Assembly: GCA_022478985.1 (NCBI GenBank)
Contig: JAKSZP010009474.1
Coordinates: 52,831 to 116,830, forward strand
Reading direction: 5' to 3'
Length of the DNA stretch: 64,000 bases
Source of the DNA: Massospora cicadina
Lineage: Eukaryota > Entomophthoromycota > Entomophthoromycetes > Entomophthorales > Entomophthoraceae
Shown here: positions 21,560-32,423 of the stretch, in pieces
Position numbering within the stretch: the first letter of the stretch is position 1
Layout of the letters: each line of letters starts with the position of its first letter
The notes under the pieces: generated by a model
Database searches by the model: none
The model's input: the letters and a program-made list of their open reading frames with translations, nothing else
What the model was told of the DNA's origin: nothing
Translations under genes and position numbers: made by a program

Positions 21560-23593
21560 GATGCATTGAGAGGCAAAGTGCCCTTTACGGTTGCATTTAT
21601 AGCAGGTAATATTATTCATTGAGCGTGTGGGCTTTGTAAATGAGTTCTGCTCAGTTTTCACAGGCGAATCATTTTAAATATTTTTATTGACTTCAATGGG
21701 TTTCCCAACGAAGGCAGGTCCTGATTTGTACCCATTATTAGAAGGGCCATAATTCTGTGAACATCTGCGAAGATAGTCAACTAGTTCAGATGTTGTAAGA
21801 TTTTGTATGAAGGCAAGCATTAAAACATTTAACAAATTTTGGTAAGGTTGTACCGCATGTTCTAATGCAATCTTAGCATCAAAATTGCCCATAGCTTAGG
21901 CGCCTAGGAGAACTTGCGCTTTGCGATAGAATCATTCTGCAAATTCATCAATGGCCTTATCTTTTTTAAATTGAATATTCATAAATTTAGATTTTCTGGT
22001 TGACATCTGTTCTGGACCTCCAAATTCATAAACACAGACTCTTTGACTTCAGCATAAGTTTGGTTTTCATTGATTTGGGCATAATCAGCTCAATTTCTCC
22101 ACTGATCCAAGCAGTTAATTATAGTAGCTGCTTTGCTACGATCGCTGGACCCATACATGGCCAATTTGAAGCATTTGACACATGTGGTGATACTTCCATT
22201 CTTGTCAAATGTAGGCAGGTTCGCTGGTTTGTAATTATTGTTTTCCCACCCAGGGTTATCAGAATTGCTTCTTTGATGGCTTGGGCCAGATGCACTAGGG
22301 CGTTGAGGCACTGTACCATGATTTAAGGTGTTGGGGTTGGCCAAAGCAACCATATTACTAGGCATCTGTTGACATGGTACAGCATCTACTTCAGTGGCTA
22401 CTTCTGAAGCTTCATCCTCACAGTATACAGAAGCATTTTCAGTCTAATGGTTTGTAGCACATTGGCAACACCCATCATCCAAGTTTCAGACATGATCATT
22501 AATTTCATTTTCCCAATTGACTTGATTTTGAATTGTTTAACTTTAACTTTGCAATTACCTCATTCAAACTGGTAGTTTGTAATTGCAAAGTGGAAATCAC
22601 TTGATATTTTTCCTTAATTGTCTTCTTACACTGATTTACTTCTCCATGAAGAAGATTATTTGACTCATTAATATTGGTGACCTCCTCTTTTCATATTATT
22701 AATCTTCCAATTGAGACAATCTATAGAATTTTGACTTTTTTTGTTTTCTGCCCGTTGGCCTTCAAATTGTGTTTGCCAGCAATTAATTTTTTCATTATAT
22801 TCATCCTTCATCTGCAAACTTTGGCAGCACAGTCATCGATGCTGATTACAAAATTCATCATTAGTGTTTAGCTATGCCTCTTGAGCTTCCTGATTAAGCC
22901 TCATGAACTCTGAAGCATTAATAGAAGTCTGTGTGATATTGTTAACCAAAGTTTTGGTAATTCCTCTTTCTTCTAAGAAATTACCAAAGATAGGATGCAA
23001 TCTGTCATTTAGCTCTTGTGCTAATTCTGACACTCTGTCATTACCCCAAGTAGCTAGATTATAATTTGCTTCTAAGATTAAATGGACTTCAGCAAAGTTG
23101 GCCTCTAAACGCTCATTTAAAATTTGGGCCGCCTGGCTGGAGTTGCGTGAGAAGTTAACCAACTCATTAATGGCCGCATAATGATGAGTAATTGTCATCT
23201 GAATATTTCTAGAGGTAGGATGTACAAATTCAATTAAGTATTGGGTGATATTCTCTATCCCAATTAAATTATTTCTGACTTGAGCTACATTCAATTGATG
23301 ATGAGCTATATATCTCATCCACAACACATCTTGCTGTCATTGACAATAAAAAGGAATACTGATGTTGTATGCAGGCCCCTGTCCCATTTGGTACCCTCTT
23401 AACAAATGATGCTCGAGTTGTTCAAGCTCATCATGTGAAATGGGCTCATCAGGGTAGGTAATGATAGGTAAGTTATTCAATTTATTTGAGACACAGTCAT
23501 TTCTGTATTCCCACCTGGTCTGATAATAGTTCTAAATAACTGATTAGGATTACTCCCATACTCGACGTGGCTAACATCTGCATTCCCAGCCAT
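21560..23593 (-). pseudogene. gag: G2 gag with coiled coil and zinc knuckle
   Basis: ATG at 23593-23591 starts MAGNADVSHVEYGSNPNQLF, only about 8 nt inside the LTR edge. After frame changes a 151-codon helical segment (22872-23327) looks like a coiled coil (NERLEANFAEVHLILEANYN). Capsid-like sequence follows at 22090-22365 (PANLPTFDKNGSITTCVKCF and ATIINCLDQWR). Near 21566-21607 a CCHC knuckle CYKCNRKGHFASQC is intact. The last two parts are the usual capsid and RNA-packaging domains. The N-terminal coiled coil makes this gag longer than average. Confidence 0.8.
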
Positions 23594-23601
23594 GAGCTTC
23601 A

Positions 23602-24427
23602 CTTGAGAATTTTCGGTCTACTAAAGATGGCTGGTTCTTCTTATGCGGTAAGGTGGAGTTTTGAACGTCTATTTTAAGAAGACAACAGACCAGATGGTGA
23701 CTATAGTTAAGATATAACACCTTGGTAATTCTACTTGATGTTGTATTCTTCTGTCATTACTTAGATGATGGCATGCTGCCATGATCTTCCTGATCCCAAG
23801 TAAATCCTTGACTTAATACAACGTAAAGTATTAATACTAAAAGCCTATAAATTAAATTATAGAACTGTAGAGTGCTTGATGATTGATATTTGATTATTTT
23901 ATTAGTATTAACTTGGGATAATTTATAGGGTTTGATGTTCACCACATCTTACCCATGACGCTTTAATTTCAATGGCACTTGGCCAGAGAAAGTAACGAGT
24001 TCGTTTGAGGGTTTAAAATCCATTCAACTTGAGACATCCTAAACGTCTCAGAGTCAGTCTCAAACTTGGAAATATACTCAAGACAGCGTTTCTAACGCAT
24101 CTGCAAATAGCTGAACTGATACTCATCTCAAGCATATTCAGCACATACCAAGGCAATTTTTACCACTAATTAGTAATTAATTTAATCAATAACTTGATTG
24201 ACATTAAAACCTAATTTTGACATAGATTAAAATAGCCCACGTGACCAAAACAGTTAATCAGCTATTACTTAAGATATGACTAAACCAACAAAGCCCTCCG
24301 TGCCCATGTCATCATAGTCAAATATTATTTTTGGAAATAATAGGCCACAAATCCCAAGTTTAGATATACTTGAAAATATTTTTGATTTATAATTACCAAC
24401 GATTTATATCTAGTCAACCATTCAACA
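23602..24427 (-). repeat. 5' LTR of G2 (right end on plus strand)
   Basis: Partner of 15966-16790. It ends CCATTCAACA just before the CCAGC duplication. The inner edge is accurate to a few bases because the copies differ by a small indel there. Confidence 0.88.
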
Positions 24428-24432
24428 CCAGC

Positions 24433-26090
24433 CTTACTGGTGTCCATGTGCAAGTCCAAGCACCTGTCAAGATGTTGACATTTGCTGATGAATGTGTGCT
24501 TGGGGTGTCTAACAATCATGATGCACGCGCGCTTGAAGCTACTATCCAGCTTTACTCCAGGGTAAGTAACGCTTCACTTAAATCCTCCAAAACCGAAGTT
24601 ATTCTCCTTGGTTGGTACCAGTCCCACTGGTCCTTAGCGCCCCATTTTCTACTGGCTCCAACAACTTGCTTATGGGATCGCTTGCCCTGCCCACCCCACA
24701 CCGCCCCTCTTGTGTTTCCTTTGTGCCAAGCCAAGCCACTGGCCCTGTCTGACATTTGGGGGTGTGGCTAGACGCGGGAGGGTACGCCTCAACGGTGATG
24801 GAGCATCATATCCTAGAAAACGTTATGAAATGCATAGATTCCCTCAAAGCCAGCCAGACCTCCCTTACAGGCAGGGTAGTGCTAGCCAACTCTATGCTCT
24901 TTTCTAAAGCATGGTTTGGGGCCCACGCCATCGCTTTTTCCCCTTGTTTCTTCAAGGCATTATACGCCCTTCTTCAAGGGTGGCTTTGGTTAGGCCACCC
25001 ACACCCAGTGCGCCTGGTTGTCATGTTTGGCCCTCGCCATAGTGGTGGTATGGGCCTGCTCAACTATGAGGACCACGCCGCCAAAATACTTGGCACCTGG
25101 ATCGCTGCAGTCACCTACCCAACAATCTCAACCCAGCACTGGTCACGCGCGGCCTGCTCCAACTTCTCCAGAGCCCTGGGCCTCAGCAATCCTACCCACC
25201 CCTACACTCTGTTCAAGTACCATGCCTCACACCCTTCTGCAGCGGGTCCACATGGGACGACGCCCCACTTCAGAAAAATTCTCCTCCTCATGCAGAGTGC
25301 TAAGTGGAGTATTCACATCAGTGGGAACACCACCCAGAGGGGGCGCCTAACTCCTCAGTTCACCCAAAAAGTACAAGGACTACCCATTCTGAACGGAGTG
25401 ATACCCATGAGATCCCCTATCATATCTAGGGTGGACTACCTGGACATGTTGGACATCCCATACTCCCTTGATACTAAGAAAGCCATTTGGAATTACATCC
25501 ACCACCCTCTTCCGCAGCCACATATTTGATCCCATGTGTGGTGCTGCTTGAAAAGGGTATACCATACTGCCGAGCACTCTAACGCTTTGCACTCATTTAG
25601 TGTTGTGTGTGGCCAGTATGGAACTTTTGTTCACCAACTGGAAGAGTGCCCTCCCTCAAAAGCGATATGGAATGAGGTTCAGCGTCTCTTTGCCAGGATC
25701 AGGCTCAGTCTTTCTGCCTGTCTAAGGACATCTTCGCTTTTCCTTGGCTTCTCCTATACCACCTTCCCTCCATTCCTTAGTGGCTGCAATCGCAATGTGG
25801 ACTATCCACGCGGTTGTCTTGAATGCTATCACAGGCTGTACTCCCACCCTCCAGGAAGCTGTACGCCAGTTCCAGTCGCACCTTGTGGACCACTTTCAAG
25901 CTTGGATGTCTGGGTACCTACCACCCCATCGCCGCCAGTTGGTCTCATCCTGAACTCCAGTTTGGTTCATCACTTCCAACACTTTCCTACATATGTGCTC
26001 AATAGTGGCGCAAGCCCCTATACAAGTAACCCCCCTTCCTTTTTTGGCGTTCCCGCTGGCAACAGGAGATAGCTTTTGCTTCTCTGGGGT
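24433..26090 (+). pseudogene. LA1 RT C-terminal part and zinc region
   Basis: Continues LA1 after G2. TFADECVLGVSNNHDARALE (about 24478-24540) is the RT catalytic FADD block with the second Asp changed to Glu. A 257-codon open frame (24756-25529) holds the thumb and linker (KSQT, MFGPRHSGGMGLLNYEDHAA). Next comes CVVCGQYGTFVHQLEECPPS, a C-X2-C...H-X4-C finger (about 25600-25650) as in zf-RVT domains. The frame ends near VPAGNRR (about 26070). The first stop and frame changes follow 25529. Confidence 0.82.
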
Positions 26091-26186
26091 GCCCTCCTCT
26101 TGCTGAAGTTCGTTATTAGGCACTTATCAGAAGTTTCTGTCCCCTGGTCGGCCTTCCCCTAATAAAATTTATGATGAAATTATCAA

Positions 26187-27540
26187 TCTGAAGCAAAGCT
26201 ATATTTCCCTGCTTATCTTTGAGCCACTTGATATTGTACTGAAATGATATTAGTAAAAAGGAATATGCTTGCACAGTTGAGTATCCTTTCTCCTCCTTAT
26301 CATTATGCTACATGACGGTTGGGTAGAATACTAAGATGTTGCCTGAATCAGTGGATGCTCTCAAGGGAGTTTCCTTTTATGCATCCAAAGATATATTGAT
26401 TAAAGAGGGTGAACAAAGGATGATGACACCAATATTACCCTAATAGCCCACAACTGCCTGCTGCACATAACTAGCATCAATGGAATCATTCCCTTAAAAC
26501 CTCAGTTATTACCAGGCATTTTAAACCTGGCCTTCAAAACGTCCTATCAGTAGCTTATTGGGAATTTTACCAGTACGGATATGGCCATAAAGAAACACCA
26601 GGAGATTGGGAAGGTCTGCTATCCCAGTTAAGGAAATTAACCAGGTCCAATGCATTGGGTCTATGTCAGACATTGTCCTGCCTGCTGAAAAATCTTTATG
26701 TATATTGCTTGACGTTTATATCTCTAGTGATATAACCCCTACAGAGTTTAGTAAAGATAATTTATTGGAATCCTAGAGTCACATATTCTCTAAAGCTGAG
26801 ACTGACTATGGTTATATGAAGGGTGGAGTCATATTATCAACGTTGAAGTTTCTAGTTCCATCCAATTAAAACTAATCGTCAATCAAAAGTTGAGGAGCAT
26901 CAGATGAGGAAGGTGACAAGCAGCTATAAGATTGGGGTTACTGGTACCTTCGCAAAAGCCCCTGGTCATCCCCCCTTCTCCTTATAAAAAATGAAAAATG
27001 CCAGTCATCAGGTGGTGATGGACTGCTACAAGCTAAACAACCTCACAAAGAAGGATAGCTGTCTCATCCCTCATATTGATGTTGCCCTATCACAGTTCTT
27101 TGGATCTAAGTTCTTCTAAGCTTTGGACTTAGCCAGAGGCTATTGGCAGGAGGACCTCTCTCCCCAAGAGCAGTAAGGATACACTCTGATTTGCAGCAAA
27201 GGCATATTCCAGCCCACACTATTACCTCAGGGGTTGTGCAACGCTCCTGCAATTTTCCAGTGAACCATGGATTACATCTTGCAGGACCTCAAGTTAAGTT
27301 GCGTCATTGTCTATCTTAATGACATCACGGTGATTTTTAAGACATTTAATGACGATCTTGCTCACTTGAAAGAAGTCCTTAAGCACTTAAGTCAGTACAA
27401 CCTTAGATTAAAGCCCTCCAAGTGCATTTATTCCAGAAATGTTGAATTTTCTTGGACACGCCATCTCACAGGACGGAATTCAACCTCTCTGAGACAAGGT
27501 TGAGGATAAATCCAAAATGCCTGCTCCCAAAACCCTGTGC
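26187..27540 (+). pseudogene. pol: G1 protease-RT linker and reverse transcriptase
   Basis: Up to about 26950 the sequence is degraded linker. From about 27010 gypsy RT blocks appear: VVMDCYKLNNLTKKDSCLIP, then ALDLARGYWQEDLSPQEQ with the first catalytic Asp, LPQGLCNAPAIFQ, and VYLNDITVIFKTF where the YxDD first Asp has become Asn. The thumb NLRLKPSKCIYSRNVEFSW ends near 27460. These resemble G2 RT more than G3 or G4 RT. Stops in several places and the YLND change mean loss of activity. Confidence 0.85.
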
Positions 27541-27599
27541 GATAACTAGGTATCCTTGGGTATGATGGGTATTACCACCAATTTATCCCAAGCTCTCCC

Positions 27600-28190
27600 A
27601 GCTGAGTGAGCCTCTTGTAAGTCTATTGTCTAAGAACGTCATTTTTTATCGGAAAGCTGATCAAAAGGCTACCTTCCAGATGATAAAGCAGTTGTTGCAA
27701 AAGCGCCCTATCCTGCGCCACGATTATTACAATAAATCTTTCCTTTTGGTTTACTAAAGCCTCTGACTACGCTGATGGAGCCATTTTGGCTCAATTAGAT
27801 GACAATGGTGTGGATCATTCTTCTCCTATTTCATCAAGACGTTATCAAGGCTGAACGAAATTACAGTATCACTGAAAAAGAGTGCTTTGCAGTCCTGATG
27901 CCTGTAAAATATTAAAGCCCTTGCTTATATAAAAATCTTTTTAATGTGGTCACTGACCACGCCTCCTGAAGTGGTTTTAAATTAAGAAGAATCCCGCTAT
28001 GCGGTTGAATCGCTGGGCCTTAAAGCTCCAACCTATGATATTAAGACTGAGCACTGAGCTGGAGCTAGGCATATGAACATTGATAGCCTGACCCAGCTGC
28101 CTACCCTTCACCTTGATAATATTGAAGCAGAGAGGCTGAATGAATCCCTTATTACCTCTGACACCTGGTAAGACGAGGAAAAACTCATCA
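27600..28190 (+). pseudogene. G1 RNase H domain
   Basis: ASDYADGAILAQLDDNGVDH carries the first catalytic Asp and ERNYSITEKECFAVL the catalytic Glu region. VVTDHAS near 27950 is the TDH motif. The domain ends with ARHMNIDSLTQLPT, the usual exit into integrase. Several frameshifts are present. Confidence 0.75.
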
Positions 28191-28299
28191 AGAAAATTTT
28201 AGCCCACCACTACTCCAACATAAGGTAGAAAGTGAGAAGTTGTATAAAATAATTGGGATGAATTGGTTTTTATCTTTGTTCTTCAAAGTAAGACCCCAT

Positions 28300-28358
28300 G
28301 ATCATGAAAGTCTATTCTATGCTGAGGCACAGTGGAGTGCTTAAAAATTATGAGTTGG
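28300..28358 (+). pseudogene. G1 integrase zinc-binding start, cut by G3
   Basis: MLRHSGVLKNYEL is the H-x-G start of the HHCC domain. Joined across G3, the next part (47541-47640) supplies LDACLICKKHFSYKP with the C-X2-C pair. The fit across the gap independently supports G3 as an insertion in G1. Confidence 0.7.
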
Positions 28359-28789
28359 AGTCAGGAAAACGTGATAAGAAGTTTAGACTGGCCTGCCAGT
28401 TATGATGCATAAGCACCCAAAAAGCAAGCTCAAATGCCAGAGGCATTGTAGCTTGAATGACGTTGTATGGTGCGGGAAATTGGGTGACAAATGCTCGTTG
28501 ATGTAGGACAAGCTTGAAAAGAAACCTAGTAATGAACCAAACAGATACAACCCACAGACCCTACGGGTCTTACTGCAGGGGGTTGCACTACTGGATTGAC
28601 TACTTCAGGATCCCCAGTGGAAGGGTTCATCACCAAAGTGGAGACAAGGGGTGCGGATCCTTGCTTGAAGGTGAGATATGTGAGGCCACAGGATTCCAAT
28701 ATCCTGATAGCGGATAGCTTTAATAACGGGATTAAATTTCTCAGAAGATTTTCGCACACTGAATCCAGTTAATTATGGTAAGAGCTATT
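28359..28789 (-). repeat. G3 3' LTR, outer part
   Basis: Aligns with 46048-46472, for example GACTGGCCTGCCAGTTATGA here and GACTTGCCTGCCAGTTGGGA there. The other half resumes at 35248 after LB1. It contains the second copy of the LTR-borne coding block PLAF...HHNWQAS on the minus strand (about 28385-28450). Confidence 0.88.
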
Positions 28790-28846
28790 TTTTTTTAGTA
28801 CTAGATGGTCCCAAGCCAAGGGGGGGATTCATCGATGTTTATTGAA

Positions 28847-30007
28847 TTACGCCTGGGCTCCTAAGAGCCTGAGGCGAGGAAGGGAGGGAGGAGGCATCGA
28901 GAAAGGGAGGGGGTTTGCGCGCCAGAGCCATGCTGCAGTGACAACTGAGCGGGGGAGGGTTGGCGACATAGTGCAGACCTTCAGGGCCATCTCAAAGTGT
29001 ACCTGAAAGTGGGTGATCATGTGTGGAAGGGTCCACACCTGCTGGTCAAAGGCAGCACGAAGGAAGGAGTTATGGATGGTCCAGATGGCTGTGGCATAGG
29101 CGAGGACACGGAGGGGTCGGTGGCAACCAGGAAATGTCTGCTCAAACATGAGGTCTTGCACAGGGTGTCCAGACCAGGGCTGAGCATGGAGGAGCGCGCG
29201 GGCCTTTGGCCAAAATGCGGCGACACCTGGACAGGTGAAAAAACGATGGAGGTGGGAGTCAATAGGCTCCACACAGCGGGGGCAGCTTCGGTGCTGGAAG
29301 GTAGGGCCAGTCCGGTCCCCTGTCCTGTATGAACAGTGGAGCACTCTCCATAAAGTGTTGGACACCTTTGCTGACAGGATGGGGTGATAGACGTCCTTCC
29401 ACAATTCCTTAAGGTCAAATCTCACGGAGGGAGGGAGGAGCTCAAGGAGTCTTGGGCGGATGGGAGGACGATCTTGGGGGTTGAGGCGAGTTGTGACAAC
29501 TTGTCCATTGTGCACAATTGCATGGCGACGTGGGCTGAGGCCAGGGCCTTCCCTTCTGTATGGGAAGGCATGGTGGATCCGCGCGCCTACTCGTTTCAGG
29601 GCAAGGAGAGCCTGGTTCCAGTAGGGGGATGAGGATGGTTTTAGGCGATGGCCTGGGTGGTTTGTGAGCCACTCCCCTAATGAGGTCAGAGATGCTCTAG
29701 GAAAACCCAGAGCTGCTGACACTGACTGGCGGAGGGCGGGCGCCCATTGGGGCATGGGGGTCGCGTCCCAGCAGACAATCGGCCATAGGAACTTCAGGAA
29801 GATTGTGGTGGCGTGGGATCGCGTGTCCAGAAGCCCTAGGCCCCCTTCATTGCAGGGTCGGGCAATGGTTGAGAGGGCTATTGGTGGATGGTTTGAGCCC
29901 CAGATCCAACAGCGGAGGAGTACATTGAGCCGCGTATAAAAGGCATCTGTGAATGGGCAGACGTGCGCTAGGAACCAGACTTTGGAGAGGAGGAACACAT
30001 TGGCCAT
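28847..30007 (-). CDS. LB1 ORF2 C-terminal region with zinc finger
   Basis: An uninterrupted 386-codon frame that is the C-terminal third of ORF2, in the same frame as the RT above it. It covers the RT thumb and connection (MANVFLLSKVWFLAHVCPFT, PCNEGGLGLLDTRSHA). The finger CPRCVEPIDSHLHRFFTC (C-X2-C...H-X3-C) lies at about residue 260, and a tail AIWTIHNSFLRAAFDQQVWT follows that is shared with LINE A. Regions of this kind are thought to bind the RNA end or target DNA. The ATG at 30007 is internal to the original protein; ORF2 is broken between 30260 and 30007. Confidence 0.85.
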   Translation of the reverse strand: MANVFLLSKVWFLAHVCPFTDAFYTRLNVLLRCWIWGSNHPPIALSTIARPCNEGGLGLLDTRSHATTIFLKFLWPIVCWDATPMPQWAPALRQSVSAALGFPRASLTSLGEWLTNHPGHRLKPSSSPYWNQALLALKRVGARIHHAFPYRREGPGLSPRRHAIVHNGQVVTTRLNPQDRPPIRPRLLELLPPSVRFDLKELWKDVYHPILSAKVSNTLWRVLHCSYRTGDRTGPTFQHRSCPRCVEPIDSHLHRFFTCPGVAAFWPKARALLHAQPWSGHPVQDLMFEQTFPGCHRPLRVLAYATAIWTIHNSFLRAAFDQQVWTLPHMITHFQVHFEMALKVCTMSPTLPRSVVTAAWLWRANPLPFSMPPPSLPRLRLLGAQA

Positions 30008-30259
30008 CAGAGCTCGACCCTGGGGGTGATGTGCCGCCGGTTCCAGCTGGCAATCCTGGAGTTAACTGCTGCAAGGAGCAAGTCCTCATTGTCTTTTAGC
30101 GCAACTCCTTGTTGGTTGGTGAGAACGCCCAGGTGACGGAAGGTACCGCGCTCAGGTTCAATACCAAATGGTGGGGGAAGGTGGGGGAGCCGACCTGTAC
30201 AACTGTTGTCTTGGAGGTGTTGACCATGGCGTTGGACGCCTTGGTGTACCTCTCAATGG
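30008..30259 (-). pseudogene. LB1 ORF2 segment with compensating frame breaks
   Basis: This joins the RT block to the C-terminal frame. Protein-like sequence is readable in shifted frames (EPERGTFRHLGVLTNQQGVA, ALKDNEDLLLAAVNSRIASW), then the original frame returns at 30007. At least two small indels are needed to explain it. Confidence 0.65.
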
Positions 30260-31534
30260 TCACAGCAGCGAGGGCAACATCCCAGGGCAGCCAAATGCAA
30301 TGGCAGTGTCATCTGCAAATGCCATGGTGCGTGTGGGGGCTTTACCTGGGACCAGAATCCCTGTTAGCTTGTCCTGTAAGGAGGCCAAGAGGGGGTCAAG
30401 GGTGATGTTAAAAAGGATAGGGCTCAGGGGGTCCCCTTGCCGGAGACCTTGTCCAACTGGTACTGCCACTGTAAAACCCATTGGCGCCAGGACTCTGGTG
30501 TGGAGCTGGTCATAGAGCGATGATATCCAGCGCCTAGCTGCGGGTGGGAGATGGAAGCGGGCCAGGGAAGCATCAATATACTTCCAGGCTACCCGATCAT
30601 ATGCTTTCTCCATATCCAGAAGAGCCACAAAGCCATTCACCTTACGAGAGTTAGCAGTCAAAGTCACGTGAAGGTCATTATAGTTGTCCCATAACGACCT
30701 CCCCGGAATAAAACCGTACTGGGATGGGGAGAGGCGAGGTGACACCCATTTGGTGATGCGGTTGGCCAGAAGCTTCGTGAAGAGCTTGTGGTCTGTGTTG
30801 ATCAACGCTATGGGGCGCCAGTTCGCCAGGTTCTCACGGTCTGACTTCTTGTGAATGAGGGTCGTGATTGAGCCTCTGGAGTCGGGGAGGACCTCGCCAT
30901 TCACCAAGAGTGCAGCGAAGAGGTCGCGGAGGGTTCTGGCTATCACTGCAGGTTCCAGAAGGTACACCTCAAAGGGTATTCCATCTGGGCCTGGGGCTTT
31001 AAGCCGTGGGGATTTCAGAAGGGTTTCCATCACCTCCTGGATGGAAATAGGCGCCAGTAGAGCCTCATCAGTCCGTGGGTCAATGGGCGGCTCTGGAGCC
31101 CGCCACAGGAAGTCTTGGATGTCCGATGGGTCCACCTGGGTGGCATGGAAGAGGCTGGAGTAGAAGCGGTGTAGTTCCTGCGTGATTTCCTCCTTGTCTG
31201 AAGTGGTTGTAGTGCCAATCTTCAGTGCAGTAATATCCTGCGCTGTTGACCGGGCTTTCTGTTTCTGAAAGAAGAAGCGGGTGGGGCGTTCCCATTGAGC
31301 ATAGTAACGAGATGTTGTAAAGTTTGCTGCCCGTTCTTCCTGCAGTGTGAGCTCCAAGCGGAGTGCTTCCTGCGCCGCTTCCCAGTCTTCCAACCATCTG
31401 GGAGAGGGCGAAGGCTGGCAGTTTCGCTCTAGATGTCTGATTCTGGCTTCCGCCCTTTTGACTCTGGCGCGAGCTGCAGTCATCTGGGCTTTGGCACAGT
31501 TGTAAGCAACGCGGATGATGCCCTCCTTGGTCAC
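30260..31534 (-). CDS. LB1 ORF2 reverse transcriptase domain
   Basis: A continuous 424-codon frame. Residues 1-130 are linker with RYYAQWERPTRFFFQKQKA. RT blocks follow: SPRLKAPGPDGIPFEVYLLE (about 170), NWRPIALINTDHKLFTKLLA (about 240), SQYGFIPGRSLWDN, then VALLDMEKAYDRVAWKYIDA with the first Asp (about 310). GQGLRQGDPLSPILFNITLD (about 370) and TMAFADDTAIAFG with the catalytic AspAsp (about 410) complete the set. All catalytic residues are present, unlike LA1. The frame stops just after FADD through a frameshift. Confidence 0.93.
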   Translation of the reverse strand: MTKEGIIRVAYNCAKAQMTAARARVKRAEARIRHLERNCQPSPSPRWLEDWEAAQEALRLELTLQEERAANFTTSRYYAQWERPTRFFFQKQKARSTAQDITALKIGTTTTSDKEEITQELHRFYSSLFHATQVDPSDIQDFLWRAPEPPIDPRTDEALLAPISIQEVMETLLKSPRLKAPGPDGIPFEVYLLEPAVIARTLRDLFAALLVNGEVLPDSRGSITTLIHKKSDRENLANWRPIALINTDHKLFTKLLANRITKWVSPRLSPSQYGFIPGRSLWDNYNDLHVTLTANSRKVNGFVALLDMEKAYDRVAWKYIDASLARFHLPPAARRWISSLYDQLHTRVLAPMGFTVAVPVGQGLRQGDPLSPILFNITLDPLLASLQDKLTGILVPGKAPTRTMAFADDTAIAFGCPGMLPSLL

Positions 31535-31539
31535 CGCCC

Positions 31540-32386
31540 ATCTAGCCTTGTGGTCAAGCAGGTGGGGTGGGGGGAGGTGAGAGTCTCCCGGATGGTCATA
31601 GACAGCTTCTCCTTAGTGAAGGGGTTGTTGAGAAGAGCTGGGGCAACCCTAGGCCAGAACCTACGCGACGGTCTAAGTGTGGTGGTGAGGACAACGGTGA
31701 GTGACCTGTGATCACTCAGATGGTTGTCACGAGAGATGGGAGAGGAGACGCGGCCAATTAGCAGGGGGCCAATCAGTGCCATATCTATGCGTGACGCTGA
31801 CTGGAAAGCTCCTCCATCATACTGGATCCTAGTCATGCAACCTAGGCCAGACGCGGAGGGTGGAAGCGCATCTATAAAGCCACTCAGGCGAAGGAAATCC
31901 TGGAGGCGACTTGATCCAGGGCGTTCCTTTGCTGCAGGGGGTAAGAGTCACGGACGCGACTTATGGTTGTGTTGAAATCTCCTAAGAGAACTGTATTCCG
32001 TGGGAGATTGAGTTGGAGGAGCTCTTCCAAGAGCCGATTTTGCTCCTGACCTGCATTAGGCAGGTAGATGCTTGCAGCGAAGAAGGAGAAGTCAGTAGTG
32101 GTGAGTTTGGCCAGTATGAGGCGGCCACCTAGATATTGTGAAAAGAATGGGTTTTAACCCGGGGATTCAAAACAATAAGGGCGGCATGGTTTGTCCAGAA
32201 GGAGTTGCCTCCAAACTGTTCATTCCATGCAGATTGTTCGTGGGGGAGGATATGGGGCTCCTGGACAGCAGCGATGTCAATTTGTGCTGACCTGAAGTTT
32301 CAGAGGAGGCGGGCTCTCCGCTTAAAGTCCCGTAACCCATTTGCGTTGATGGATTGCAGGGCCAGGGTGCTGCCATGGGGACTCAT
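31540..32386 (-). pseudogene. LB1 ORF2 endonuclease domain, broken
   Basis: ATG 32386-32384 begins a reading with LALQSINANGLRDFKRRARL and then IDIAAVQEPHILPHEQSAWN. These are the first apurinic-endonuclease motifs (Asn of NANGL, catalytic Glu of VQEPH). It is in the same frame as the RT. After about 32150 stops and frame changes interrupt it; a 101-codon piece at 31531-31836 covers the region near the RT, and near 31700 DNHLSDHRSLTVVL gives the terminal SDH motif. The enzyme would nick target DNA. Confidence 0.8.
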
Positions 32387-32423
32387 AGCTGTTCCCCTCC
32401 ATGTCCTGGGGGGTTGCCAGCGC

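Larger units (their letters stand above)
15966..24427 (-). mobile_element. G2: Ty3/gypsy element inside LA1
   Basis: An 8462-bp element with about 825-bp LTRs at 15966-16790 and 23602-24427, flanked by the perfect 5-bp duplication CCAGC (15961-15965 and 24428-24432). The minus-strand order is gag, zinc knuckle, aspartic protease, RT, RNase H, integrase. No chromodomain was seen. A purine-rich tract (reverse complement of CTTCCCCCTCCTT, 16791-16803) abuts the 3' LTR as expected for the polypurine tract. The LTRs differ at scattered sites and the genes carry stops, so it is not recent. It hosts LA5 and a LINE B micro-insertion. Confidence 0.92.
12465..26169 (+). mobile_element. LA1: full-length LINE A copy, split by G2
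   Basis: It consists of two parts, 12465-15965 and 24433-26169 (about 5.24 kb once G2 and one copy of its target repeat are removed; LA2 is 5.27 kb). The target duplication is 17 bp with two mismatches: TATGATGGTATTATCAA (12448-12464) and TATGATGAAATTATCAA (26170-26186). Order: 5' UTR with the TTGC-rich start, ORF1 with zinc knuckle, apurinic endonuclease, RT, C-terminal zinc region, then tail CCCCTGGTCGGCCTTCCCC and AATAAA. It carries many stops and is inactive. It interrupts G1 between protease and RT. Confidence 0.85.
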
